This document shows, in pieces, positions 16,052 to 23,802 of a DNA stretch of 30,847 nucleotides. A program made the translations under genes and the position numbers. This stretch comes from JBDNFP01 sp041689775 (GTDB lineage Bacteria > Bacteroidota > Bacteroidia > Cytophagales > Spirosomataceae): NCBI GenBank assembly GCA_041689775.1, contig JBDNFP010000265.1:1-30847 (forward strand), given 5' to 3'. Each line of letters opens with the position of its first letter. Position 1 is the stretch's first letter. The notes below the pieces were generated by a model. It did not search any database, was not told the DNA's origin, and saw only the letters and a list, made by a program, of their open reading frames with translations.

Positions 16052-16120
16052 GTGTAAATAAGTGAATATGAAATAATATAGTATACCCTTCTGCTAGTAA
16101 ATGTGACTACTACCTTGTTT

Positions 16121-16861
16121 CTACTTATTTCTCACAAATACGTGTTTGATGTTGGAAACCCCGGTGGGACGTTCGTCTACCTCAAATTGCTTAAAACTCT
16201 TGATGAGTGGAAGTAACTTGTTGAAGCCATAGTTTCGGGCATCAAAGCTGGGCTGCTTTTTGATCAGTAGGTTGCCCAATTCCCCAAGAAAAGCCCATCC
16301 GTCTTCATCGGCTATGTCATTCATACTACTTGAAATCAGATCGAGAAGTTTTTTGTCGGCTTTTGGGTTTTTTTCCGGCTTTTTTGGAGCTTGCTTGACT
16401 ACCTTAGAGTCTTCTTCCTTTTTCAGAATCTCGATATATATAAACCGGTCACAGGCGGAGGTAAAGGCAGACGGCGTTTTTTGTTCTCCCATGCCAAATA
16501 CTTTCATACCTGCTTCCCGCAACCGGATGGCGAGTCGGGTAAAATCACTGTCGCTGGATACCAGACAAAAGCCATCGACCCGACCGGTATACAGTATATC
16601 CATTGCGTCAATAATCATGGCTGAATCTGTGGCGTTTTTACCAGTGGTATAGCTATATTGTTGTATGGGAGTAATGGCATTGTCGAGTAAGACGGCCTTC
16701 CATCCTGAAAGTCGAGGATTAGTCCAGTCACCGTAGATTCGCTTGAAGGTTGGCGTGCCATATTTGGCAATTTCTTCCAACATTCCTTTTAGATTGGCGT
16801 AGGGTACATTATCTGCATCAATTAATACTGCCAGGCGTAAATCCGAAATGTTAGTTTGCAT
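16121..16861 (-). CDS. NYN-domain ribonuclease candidate with C-terminal LOTUS/OST-HTH domain
   Basis: The N-terminal 145 residues form a PIN-like NYN domain: AVLIDADNVPYANLKGML with Asp15 and Asp17, TDSAMIIDAMDIL with Asp79, and LVSSDSDFTRLAIRLREAG with Asp104 and Asp106. These acidic positions form the expected metal centre, so the nuclease appears intact. A basic, Lys/Pro-rich linker (about 146-170) leads to a LOTUS (OST-HTH) domain at 171-246, visible as GWAFLGELGNLLIKKQPSFD, NYGFNKLLPLIKSFKQFEV and the final KHVFVRNK. LOTUS domains bind RNA, possibly G-rich or structured RNA, so this is probably an RNA-processing or decay enzyme. It is divergent from osmC and has no obvious partner. Confidence 0.9.
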   Translation of the reverse strand: MQTNISDLRLAVLIDADNVPYANLKGMLEEIAKYGTPTFKRIYGDWTNPRLSGWKAVLLDNAITPIQQYSYTTGKNATDSAMIIDAMDILYTGRVDGFCLVSSDSDFTRLAIRLREAGMKVFGMGEQKTPSAFTSACDRFIYIEILKKEEDSKVVKQAPKKPEKNPKADKKLLDLISSSMNDIADEDGWAFLGELGNLLIKKQPSFDARNYGFNKLLPLIKSFKQFEVDERPTGVSNIKHVFVRNK

Positions 16862-16986
16862 ACAGTGGTGTTTGTTTAGTAGGGCACATCCAGGTATATG
16901 TATTTTTTGGTTTAGGAGTTTTCTTGTTATGAAGGTACTACGCTACAAGGATAATACCAATTGTTGATCAGATTATACCTCAATAG

Positions 16987-17017
16987 TTGAACCTTTCGAA
17001 AAGTAATCGGATTTTTG
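16987..17017 (+). promoter_or_regulatory. Possible Bacteroidota promoter for osmC
   Basis: A TTG at 16987-16989 is followed after 20 bases by GATTTTTG at 17010-17017, which matches TAnnTTTG in all but its first base. The spacing suits a Bacteroidota -33/-7 pair, and the leader to the osmC ATG would be about 65 bases. A 10-base direct repeat (GTAATCGGAT) at 17003-17012 and 17051-17060 overlaps and follows the -7 box and could be an operator. Not verified by alignment. Confidence 0.3.
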
Positions 17018-17088
17018 TACTGTAAAGAGAAGAATTCTTACACCTGCTAGGTAATCGGATACCACAGGCTTATAACTTATTCCTATAA

Positions 17089-17517
17089 ATGAAAGTAGAA
17101 CTAGTACGCTTAGACGAAGAGTTCCATTTTGAAGGCAGCGGGTCTTCGGATGCCAAAATACATATCGATGCCTCTCAGGAAGTAGGTGGGCAAAATGCCG
17201 GGGTACGCCCCATGGAACTATTATTGATGGGACTAGCTAGTTGCAGTGCTATTGATATAGTACTGATCATGAAAAAGCAACGCCAGGAGATTACTGATTT
17301 CCGAATCGTAGCCGAAGGTGACCGGGAGAAGGAAGAAGGTACTCAGCGGAGTCCTTACCGTACCATCAATCTCCATTTTACTCTTAAAGGAAAAAACCTT
17401 GATGCTGATAAAGTGGACCGCGCGGTGCAGCTCTCCATGGAAAAGTACTGCTCGGCTACGGCTCAGTTTGAAGGTACGGCTACTATTACCCACAGCGTTT
17501 CAATCGAAGAAGAGTAA
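17089..17517 (+). CDS. OsmC-family peroxiredoxin
   Basis: This 142-residue protein of the OsmC/Ohr fold has both reactive cysteines: Cys52 in MGLASCSAIDIVLIM and Cys121 in SMEKYCSATAQF. The helix start PMELLLMGLASCS and the hydroxyl-loop VGGQNAGVRPM are characteristic. Relatives reduce organic hydroperoxides through these thiols. The gene starts 227 bases from the divergent NYN gene and ends 51 bases before thymidylate synthase, so the two plus-strand genes may be co-transcribed. The exact subgroup (OsmC-like, YhfA-like) is not certain. Confidence 0.92.
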   Translation: MKVELVRLDEEFHFEGSGSSDAKIHIDASQEVGGQNAGVRPMELLLMGLASCSAIDIVLIMKKQRQEITDFRIVAEGDREKEEGTQRSPYRTINLHFTLKGKNLDADKVDRAVQLSMEKYCSATAQFEGTATITHSVSIEEE

Positions 17518-17568
17518 TCATTCGCTCTTTATTTTCTCTGTTTTCAAGAAATTAGTACCAATATTCAA

Positions 17569-18363
17569 ATGGAACAATACCACGATCTTTTACAACACGT
17601 TCTCGATAAAGGTACCCGTAAAACCGACCGGACCGGGACGGGCACGATCAGCGTATTTGGCTATCAGATGCGCTTCGACCTTGCGAAGGGCTTCCCACTT
17701 GTCACTACCAAGAAAGTACACACGAAATCTATCATCCATGAATTACTGTGGTTCTTGCAAGGAGATACCAACATCAAGTACTTGCAGGAAAACGGGGTAA
17801 GTATCTGGAATGAATGGGCCGATGAAAACGGTAATCTTGGCCCCGTGTACGGTCAGCAATGGCGGAGCTGGGCTACGCCCGAAGGTGGTACCATTGATCA
17901 GTTGCAGGAAGTATTGCATCAGCTAAAAAACACCCCGGATTCTCGTCGGATTATGGTTTCGGCTTGGAATCCAGCAGATTTGCCTAAAATGGCCTTGCAA
18001 CCCTGCCACGCCTTATTTCAGTTTTATGTGGTAGATGGAAAGCTGTCTTGTCAGCTATATCAAAGGAGTGCTGATGTGTTTCTTGGCGTACCCTTCAACA
18101 TAGCCAGCTATGCATTATTGACCATGATGGTAGCCAGGGAGTGTGGCCTTGGTCTCGGTGACTTCGTTTGGACCGGTGGTGACACGCATATCTATCTCAA
18201 CCACTTGCAACAGGTGGAGCAACAGCTGTCAAGAGCAATTTTGCCACTACCTACCATGAAAATGAATCCTGAGGTAAAAAAGGTGCTAGACTTTAAATTT
18301 GAGGATTTTACCCTCGAAAATTACGATCCGTGGCCAGCCATTAAGGCACCAGTAGCTATTTGA
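17569..18363 (+). CDS. thyA: Thymidylate synthase
   Basis: ThyA makes dTMP from dUMP with methylene-tetrahydrofolate. The 264 residues equal the E. coli length and align without gaps in the motifs: DRTGTGTISVFGYQMRFDL, WNEWADENGNLGPVYGQQWR, DSRRIMVSAWNPADLPKMAL, catalytic Cys146 in LQPCHALFQFYV, CQLYQRSADVFLGVPFNIAS and the folate/dUMP residues of GDTHIYLNHLQQV. The C-terminus ends PVAI, the family ending needed for catalysis. Dihydrofolate reductase, often next to thyA, is not present here. A tight hairpin follows the stop. Confidence 0.98.
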   Translation: MEQYHDLLQHVLDKGTRKTDRTGTGTISVFGYQMRFDLAKGFPLVTTKKVHTKSIIHELLWFLQGDTNIKYLQENGVSIWNEWADENGNLGPVYGQQWRSWATPEGGTIDQLQEVLHQLKNTPDSRRIMVSAWNPADLPKMALQPCHALFQFYVVDGKLSCQLYQRSADVFLGVPFNIASYALLTMMVARECGLGLGDFVWTGGDTHIYLNHLQQVEQQLSRAILPLPTMKMNPEVKKVLDFKFEDFTLENYDPWPAIKAPVAI

Positions 18364-18367
18364 TGCC

Positions 18368-18391
18368 AGTCCTCCCGTTTTCGGGAGGACT
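18368..18391 (+). terminator. Bidirectional hairpin between thyA and the convergent 2TM gene
   Basis: Perfect 10-bp stem AGTCCTCCCG with a TTTT loop, starting five bases past the thyA stop. The right arm reaches into the stop codon of the minus-strand gene at 18391. There is no long T run, but the stem is very stable and the genes converge here. Confidence 0.75.
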
Positions 18392-18651
18392 TATTGATGT
18401 TTACGAAGTAGTTTTTGGTATTCATCTTCAACAGCATCACCGTTACTGATGTAGGCTTGGTAGTAATTGATACCCAAGCCAATACCCCAAAAAAACAGGG
18501 GGAATATGGGCCAGAAAAAGTTTCTATTACTTGGTGTAAAATACCAGATCCCAATCAGGCCCGTATTTACAATCAGGTAGGTAATAAGGCCTTTCTTAAA
18601 TTGTGCCCGTTGCTTGGCAAGTTTCCAGAGGCGTTCGTTTCTTGGTTCCAT
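18391..18651 (-). CDS. 2TM-domain membrane protein
   Basis: This 86-residue protein of the Bacteroidota 2TM family has the N-terminal ERLWKLAKQRAQFKKGLITY, a first helix (about 22-40), a short aromatic loop, a second helix with FWPIFPLFFWGIGLGINYYQAY, and a C-terminal EYQKLLRKH. The function of stand-alone 2TM proteins is unknown; the same domain is often found beside or fused to LytTR response regulators or sensor kinases. None is present here. The gene is 27 bases downstream of a paralogue on the same strand. Confidence 0.88.
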   Translation of the reverse strand: MEPRNERLWKLAKQRAQFKKGLITYLIVNTGLIGIWYFTPSNRNFFWPIFPLFFWGIGLGINYYQAYISNGDAVEDEYQKLLRKHQ

Positions 18652-18678
18652 TTTGGGATGATTAATTGAGGAGGCTAA

Positions 18679-18957
18679 TTATTTATTTTTGAGTAATTTT
18701 TCGTACTCTTTTTTAGCCATACTTTCCTGATTAAAACTTCCAAAGGCGCCAAAATAATGACTAGCCAATCCAATACCCCAGCCGAGCGTTGGCCAGATCG
18801 GCCATGGGTGAATATTACTTCCCCAAGGCTGTTGCAACATAAGTAGGTATACTACCCAAAAACCCACAATTACAACTACATAAGTGATCAGGTGTGATTT
18901 GAATCCGACTCTTTTTTTGGCTAATTTCCACAGGAATTCGTTCCGTTGTTCTTCCAT
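18679..18957 (-). CDS. 2TM-domain membrane protein (paralogue)
   Basis: About 92 residues, starting at MEEQRNEFLWKLAKKR; the frame is open 14 codons further but that part has no family character. It shares with the next gene the N-terminal WKLAKKRVGFKSHLITYVVV, the second helix with WPIWPTLGWGIGLASHYFGAF, and the C-terminal EYEKLLKNK. The two are tandem duplicates, clearly diverged. The loop between helices is longer here (QQPWGSNIHPWP). Function is unknown; a homo- or hetero-oligomeric membrane role is possible. A GC-rich 160-base stretch upstream, after the TIM-barrel gene, probably holds its promoter. Confidence 0.87.
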   Translation of the reverse strand: MEEQRNEFLWKLAKKRVGFKSHLITYVVVIVGFWVVYLLMLQQPWGSNIHPWPIWPTLGWGIGLASHYFGAFGSFNQESMAKKEYEKLLKNK

Positions 18958-19118
18958 TTTTTCTATGTTTATGTAGTTCTTTGTTTTAGTTGACTGCATA
19001 AAACTAGAAAATTTACAGACGGTACCCCAGCCCTTTTTCGACGAACTTTGGGTAAATTGGGGTGAAACAGGGAAAATGGGTGGTGAGTTTTTGAGACGGG
19101 GTGGTATTGGAATGTAAT

Positions 19119-20006
19119 TTAGATAAATCCAAATTGCTTGAAGTGGGTCAGAATTTTACCTGCGTTATCAAAAGTACTTTCCCCGGGCTTATCGAAGCCT
19201 AAAATCCAATGCTTGATAATTGTACTTCGGCGGGCAAAAGATAAGATATCGTCGAAATCAAAGGACTCCTCTCCCGATAGTAGGATTTCAGAGGGGGTAT
19301 TTTTACAGCCGTTTAAACGCATGGATTGGAAATGGTGGGGAGAGCTACGCAGTATGTGTATAGGGTCGCTTTTTGCGAGCACTAGAGCTGTTACATCCAG
19401 TTGCTGATATACATAATGTGTGTCCATCTCCCCAAGGAGGTAATCATACAGCGTGGTTGACTGGTGGGCCTGCCGAACCACTTTTTCTTCGGTCCGATAC
19501 CCAAAATTGATCCCGGCTTGCTGGCATATCTGCCCACAGCGGTTATAGGCTTCAATTCCCCGCTTTACCTCCTCCATCGAGCGTATATCCCAGTCGAAGA
19601 ATGGACTGAAAATGTAGTGTTGTCCAACGGTTAGTGCGTCATTGATGGCCTGCTTCCAGGTATCCGAAATATCATTCAATCCAGGTTTCCAATCATTTTT
19701 TGTAAGGATGGTTTGGCCGGTGGGGACGCTTAGTCCAGTGTCGTCCAATAGCTTTCGGAATCGGTGTGGTGAAAGGCCAAAGAACTTTTGGTGGCTGTAG
19801 CCTGTATGTTCAATTTCTTTGTAGCCTACGCGAGAAATAGCCGTTAGAGTGGCATCGGGATCATTAATAATTTTATCAGAGAAAGCATGCGCTTGTAATC
19901 CGATGTGGTACACTTTAATTGTGTTGCTAGCGTGGACTGGCCAGCTCGCCAATGCCGATATACTGGTTTTGATAAATCTTCGGCGAGAAGTATAATTCTT
20001 GTTCAT
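19119..20006 (-). CDS. Tat-exported sugar phosphate isomerase/epimerase-like TIM-barrel protein
   Basis: This 295-residue protein starts with a twin-arginine motif, TSRRRFIKTS, followed by a short hydrophobic stretch and a possible cleavage site near VHAS, so export in the folded state is likely. The rest follows the xylose-isomerase-like TIM barrel of Bacteroidota sugar phosphate isomerase/epimerase proteins: VGYKEIEHTGY, LDDTGLSVPTGQT, the EEVKRGIEAYNRCGQICQQA helix and INFGY. The catalytic positions look altered. Relatives read GYHNHxxEF and HVKD, whereas here INFGYRTEEKVV and MRLNG occupy these places, and QQLDVTALV replaces the usual DxYW. It may therefore be a non-catalytic or differently specialised member. 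The family call is moderate to strong. Confidence 0.75.
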   Translation of the reverse strand: MNKNYTSRRRFIKTSISALASWPVHASNTIKVYHIGLQAHAFSDKIINDPDATLTAISRVGYKEIEHTGYSHQKFFGLSPHRFRKLLDDTGLSVPTGQTILTKNDWKPGLNDISDTWKQAINDALTVGQHYIFSPFFDWDIRSMEEVKRGIEAYNRCGQICQQAGINFGYRTEEKVVRQAHQSTTLYDYLLGEMDTHYVYQQLDVTALVLAKSDPIHILRSSPHHFQSMRLNGCKNTPSEILLSGEESFDFDDILSFARRSTIIKHWILGFDKPGESTFDNAGKILTHFKQFGFI

Positions 20007-20143
20007 GGGCCATTAGACAAGGTGAAGTGGCTAGTGTAGTAACGTCGAAGGTGCCCGGAAGTACATAGGTTATTGTAATCTAATATAAACCTAAAGACTA
20101 ACTAGTATGGGTAAATTGAAATGATTTACTCAATTTTGTGACT

Positions 20144-20686
20144 ATGAATTTATCTACCGTCCGCTTATCACTCAGAGAAATGACCTGGGACGATCTGGAC
20201 CTTATTCATCAATTACACTCCATGAAGGAGGTTGAGGAATTTAGTACCATTGGTATTCCGCGTCATTCCGGAGATACGCTCGCTGTTATGTTGGCGGCCA
20301 TTGAAGATCCGGGATCTGCCATTAGGATGCATTTTGGCTGGACTGTCTGGATCACGGAAACCAAGGAATTTATAGGCGAAGCTGGCCTTGATCTTTCCGG
20401 AGATCGATTTAGTAGTGGGGAGCTGTTTTACAGCCTTTCACCCGCTCAGTGGGGCAAAGGGTACGGGACCGAAATCGTCAAGCGGTTAGTATCGTTTGGC
20501 TTTTCAGAGCTTCACCTACATCGTATACAAGCAGGAGTAGCGACTGATAATCAGCGGTCAATCAGAGTACTTGAAAAGGCAGGTATGACTTGTGAGGGCA
20601 TACACCGTAAGGGACTTCCCATTCGGGGAGAATGGAAAGACAACTTTCGCTACGCCATCGTTGAGGACGATCCTTTCTGGCCCTGA
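20144..20686 (+). CDS. GNAT-family N-acetyltransferase (RimJ/RimL type)
   Basis: About 180 residues. The fold is marked by VRLSLREMTWDDLDLIHQL at the start, IGEAGLDLSGDRF, the acetyl-CoA-binding motif A in LSPAQWGKGYGTEIVKRLV, and the later LHRIQAGVATDNQRSIRVLE and KAGMTCEGIHRKG, typical of RimJ/RimL-like acetyltransferases that modify protein N-termini or small amines. I used ATG 20144 rather than the GTG two codons earlier. Its stop codon is directly adjacent to the stop codon of the convergent serine hydrolase gene, with no space for a separate terminator. The substrate is unknown. Confidence 0.9.
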   Translation: MNLSTVRLSLREMTWDDLDLIHQLHSMKEVEEFSTIGIPRHSGDTLAVMLAAIEDPGSAIRMHFGWTVWITETKEFIGEAGLDLSGDRFSSGELFYSLSPAQWGKGYGTEIVKRLVSFGFSELHLHRIQAGVATDNQRSIRVLEKAGMTCEGIHRKGLPIRGEWKDNFRYAIVEDDPFWP

Positions 20687-22198
20687 TTAGTTTGTTTTTT
20701 TATAAAATACCTGTCCATCCATTTTGATTGTTGAGATGATACCCGTTTGGTTTCGCTCAAAAGAAAGTAGGCTCAATCCTTCCGCGTACGCAATATTCTC
20801 CCAATTTGCCCGGAATGTGTCATAGTTCCAATGCCCGAGGATACCTTTCCTTTTGTTGTTGATAGAAAAACGCAAATCATCCTCGTTGAGGGTTATGTCA
20901 ATTGTACCGTATAATGGGCTCTGGTAGGTGCCGACATATTCCTGGGCCTTTCCCGAAGGTTGGGTTTTGAGTATCCTGGCTGATTCGGCTTCCATGATTT
21001 TAATTTTATAATCTACCGTTAACTTCTGGTACAACTCTCTAAATTCGGCGTTCCAGTCCCGCTCTATCCCGAGTGCGAATTGATCAAAGGCTCGAAAAAG
21101 TAACGCATGCCGTACTTCGGCGTGGTCGAGGTTTCCGACAATAAATACCCCTAACTGATGCTCCGGAAGTTGTCCATGCATGGCAATTTCGCCCGGAAGA
21201 CTCCCCGTATGGTAGTTGATCTTGTGCCCCCGATAGTCTTGCTGAAACCAACCAAGGCCGTAGGATGTCCAATGTGGGGTGGTAAGTTGGGCCGTTGGAT
21301 AAAACTGTTTCATGGGTATAATTACCTGAGGAGTAAATAGCTCCATCCAAGTAGAGGCAGACAGTAGCGTACCACCCTCATATTTGCTACTATCAAGCAT
21401 AGTAATGGTCCAAAGAGAAAGGTCATCAATGCAAGACTGCACCGAGCCTGCCGGACCGATAGCGTCGGCGCTCATGGGGTCGATAACTCGTAGGGTATCT
21501 CTTACCAGTAAGTGTGGAGATACCCGGTTGGCATCCGGTACTTCACTTAGTAAAGGAAAGGTCCGCACCATACCCAAGGGTGAAAGTACCTTTTCTCTTA
21601 GGAACTCAGCCCAGGGTACACCACTTACTCTTTCTATAACCTGCCCAGCTGCGAGGTAAAATATATTCTGGTAGGTATAGCCACCACGAAGAGGGTAGGA
21701 GGGTTCCACAAAACGCATACGATAAAGTATTTCTTTGGAGGGTATATCCATACTTGCCCAAAGAAAGTCGGTATTTCCTACTCCGGTGTTGTGGGTGAAC
21801 AGATCCCGAATTCGCAGGTTTTGGCTAATGTAAGGGTCGTGAAGCTGAAAGTCTGCTAGGTACTTACTTACCAGGTCATCCCAATGTACTTTCCCTTCGT
21901 CCACCAGGATACCCATGCAGGTGGCCGTCATGGCTTTGGTGGTAGAAGCGCAGGCAAACAAGGTCTTACTATCCACTTTGTCGGCGTCACCATAGGTGCG
22001 AAGACCATAGGTTTTTTTATAGACTACCTTACCCCCCTTTACCACCACAATGGCAGCACCAGGTACTTCCCAGTCGCGTAATGCCTCCTCCACGTACTGA
22101 TCAAAGGCTAGGGTAGGGTCACTTACCTTCTTTCGTTTTTGCGTAAAAGCCGGTTGAAAGGTAAGTGCAAGTAGCAGAATCAAGAGCAGCCTGTTCAT
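20687..22198 (-). CDS. Serine hydrolase, class C beta-lactamase/D-alanyl-carboxypeptidase family
   Basis: This 503-residue exported protein has a signal peptide ending at about residue 19 (FQPAFTQ). The catalytic domain shows the SxxK motif CASTTKAM with nucleophile Ser85 and Lys88, the YxN motif as YQN (176-178) in GGYTYQNIFYLAAG, and a HTG box (KINYHTGSLPG) in place of KTG, as common in this family. The last 100 residues (AQEYVGTYQSPLYGTIDITL, LRFSIN) form a DUF3471-type lipocalin-like C-terminal domain. Such proteins are penicillin-binding-protein-like esterases or peptidases; true beta-lactamase activity is unlikely on the basis of family. The start ATG 22198 has no competing alternative. 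Confidence 0.9.
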   Translation of the reverse strand: MNRLLLILLLALTFQPAFTQKRKKVSDPTLAFDQYVEEALRDWEVPGAAIVVVKGGKVVYKKTYGLRTYGDADKVDSKTLFACASTTKAMTATCMGILVDEGKVHWDDLVSKYLADFQLHDPYISQNLRIRDLFTHNTGVGNTDFLWASMDIPSKEILYRMRFVEPSYPLRGGYTYQNIFYLAAGQVIERVSGVPWAEFLREKVLSPLGMVRTFPLLSEVPDANRVSPHLLVRDTLRVIDPMSADAIGPAGSVQSCIDDLSLWTITMLDSSKYEGGTLLSASTWMELFTPQVIIPMKQFYPTAQLTTPHWTSYGLGWFQQDYRGHKINYHTGSLPGEIAMHGQLPEHQLGVFIVGNLDHAEVRHALLFRAFDQFALGIERDWNAEFRELYQKLTVDYKIKIMEAESARILKTQPSGKAQEYVGTYQSPLYGTIDITLNEDDLRFSINNKRKGILGHWNYDTFRANWENIAYAEGLSLLSFERNQTGIISTIKMDGQVFYKKTN

Positions 22199-22471
22199 GA
22201 ACGATTTGGTTTGGGAAATGGTAAACTAAAAGTAAGAAATTAGTTGGCATATTCTATTCCTTTGGCGCACGGTTGAGAAAGGAAACCCCGCCGGATGATC
22301 CATTCAGTCAAGATTAGAATTGCAACAGGTATCTGATTGTAATCTTTCTTTTCTATATTAGTTAACAATCCACTACCACATTGGTTTGTTCCATGTACAG
22401 CCCATTAAAATGGACTTTTACGATAATGGATAGGCTTTACGAATTATTTACCACTGTTTACATATCAATCT

Positions 22472-23392
22472 ATGTCGAGACTTTCAGAATTTGGAGAAAA
22501 AGTTTACAAGAAATTTCTTTCGGAAGAAACCAAAGAAAAAAGTGAGCAAGTAATAGTATACATTGCCATCGTGAGTTTCTTGCTCCACTTGGGGCTTATC
22601 TTATTAGTAGATTTTGGATTTGTGGAACTCAGCAATAATTCAAAATTATTGACCTCACCGATATCGGCCATCTATACACCTTTCTCATTTATTTTAATCT
22701 ATGAGGTATATCTACTGGTGTACTACTTACCCAAGTCTATTACTACCTACGTGGGCAAGCAGTATGAAATTATCAGCCTAATTGTGATACGAAGATTATT
22801 TAAAGATCTAGCGAATCTTGAACTCACCTCCGACTGGTTTCAGCAGAAAGAAGACTTACAGTTTACGTATGATTTAGTTTCTACGCTTATTTTGTTTTTC
22901 CTGATTTTTGTATTCTACCGACTGACACCTCGCAGGAAAATAAAAGATAACATGTTGGTTAATAGTAATTCTGAGGTAAAAAGGTTCGTTTTAACGAAGA
23001 AATACATTGCCGTCGTATTGGTCCCGGTTTTACTAGGACTTGCCATATATAGTTTTGTAGACTGGTTTTTCGCAAATTTTATTACCATCAACAAGGTAGT
23101 AGACTCTATCAAGAACGTGAACGATGTCTTTTTTGATGAATTTTTTACAATTTTGATACTCACGGATGTCTTACTGCTTTTGTTTTCATTTTTGCATACT
23201 GATCAGTTTCATAAGGTAATCCGGAACTCAGGATTTATCCTATCTACGATACTGATTCGTTTTTCTTTTGGAGTAGAAGGGCTTCTGAACTCTATACTAT
23301 TATTGTCGGCTGTATTGTTTGGAGTTATTATATTGAGCGTTCACAATCAGTATGAAAAATTACTAGTACCAGATGGTGCTGAGGAGGAGTAA
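22472..23392 (+). CDS. Unknown multi-pass membrane protein
   Basis: This 306-residue protein has about six hydrophobic segments (roughly 27-47, 63-85, 133-151, 178-200, 222-243 and 255-285) and a charged N-terminal 25 residues (FGEKVYKKFLSEETKEKSEQ). Between segments two and three is a stretch that looks amphipathic and is notable for LPKSITTYVGKQYEIISLIV, then IRRLFKDLANLEL. No catalytic motif or known transporter signature is visible. Length and the arginine-bearing helix leave an ion-channel or voltage-sensor-like role possible, but I cannot support a call. It is 21 bases upstream of acylphosphatase on the same strand. Upstream, 22199-22471 shows no other gene. Confidence 0.8.
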   Translation: MSRLSEFGEKVYKKFLSEETKEKSEQVIVYIAIVSFLLHLGLILLVDFGFVELSNNSKLLTSPISAIYTPFSFILIYEVYLLVYYLPKSITTYVGKQYEIISLIVIRRLFKDLANLELTSDWFQQKEDLQFTYDLVSTLILFFLIFVFYRLTPRRKIKDNMLVNSNSEVKRFVLTKKYIAVVLVPVLLGLAIYSFVDWFFANFITINKVVDSIKNVNDVFFDEFFTILILTDVLLLLFSFLHTDQFHKVIRNSGFILSTILIRFSFGVEGLLNSILLLSAVLFGVIILSVHNQYEKLLVPDGAEEE

Positions 23393-23413
23393 GCAACCAT
23401 AATAAACGATCAG

Positions 23414-23683
23414 GTGGAGCAACTATATATTTGTGTTCGAGGGAGGGTACAGGGTGTTTGGTATCGGGCTAGTACTGAGCGTAAGGCAAATGAGCTTGGG
23501 CTTACCGGGTATGTTCAAAACGAAGCGGATGGGAGCGTATCTATCGTGGCAGAAGGTACCCCAGAAAGTTTGCAAGAATTAGTACAATGGTGCCATCATG
23601 GGCCACCACTGGCAAGAGTAGAGAAAGTGGAAGTAAAGAGTGGTGAGTTGAAAGGGTTTAATGATTTTGTGCAGATACTGTAG
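23414..23683 (+). CDS. acyP: Acylphosphatase
   Basis: This small enzyme of 89 residues hydrolyses acyl phosphates. The signature is complete: ICVRGRVQGVWYRAST, which holds the phosphate-binding loop and the catalytic Arg, and GYVQNEADGSVSIVAEG, with the catalytic Asn in VQN. The start codon is GTG; no closer ATG exists. It lies 21 bases after the membrane protein gene and is followed by a very strong terminator 57 bases after its stop. Confidence 0.95.
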   Translation: MEQLYICVRGRVQGVWYRASTERKANELGLTGYVQNEADGSVSIVAEGTPESLQELVQWCHHGPPLARVEKVEVKSGELKGFNDFVQIL

Positions 23684-23739
23684 CACTACTGCTGGTATTT
23701 TAATTCTGGGGTTCTACAAGAATTAAATCTGACGGTAAA

Positions 23740-23789
23740 CAAGAAACGGGGTTCATTTCACTGAAATGAACCCCGTTTCTTGTTCTTTT
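23740..23789 (+). terminator. Long perfect hairpin terminator after acyP
   Basis: Arms 23740-23761 and 23763-23784 form an unbroken inverted repeat around a single central C, so in RNA a 21-bp stem with a three-base loop. It is followed at 23785-23791 by a T-rich run (TCTTTTT) on the plus strand. The convergent gene ends at 23803, so it may serve both strands. Confidence 0.9.
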
Positions 23790-23802
23790 TGACAATTAAG
23801 CA

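Noticed and set aside
22199..22471. Search for a small gene or RNA in the gap between the serine hydrolase and the membrane protein
   Set aside because: No open frame of note, no strong hairpin and no conserved promoter that I could support.
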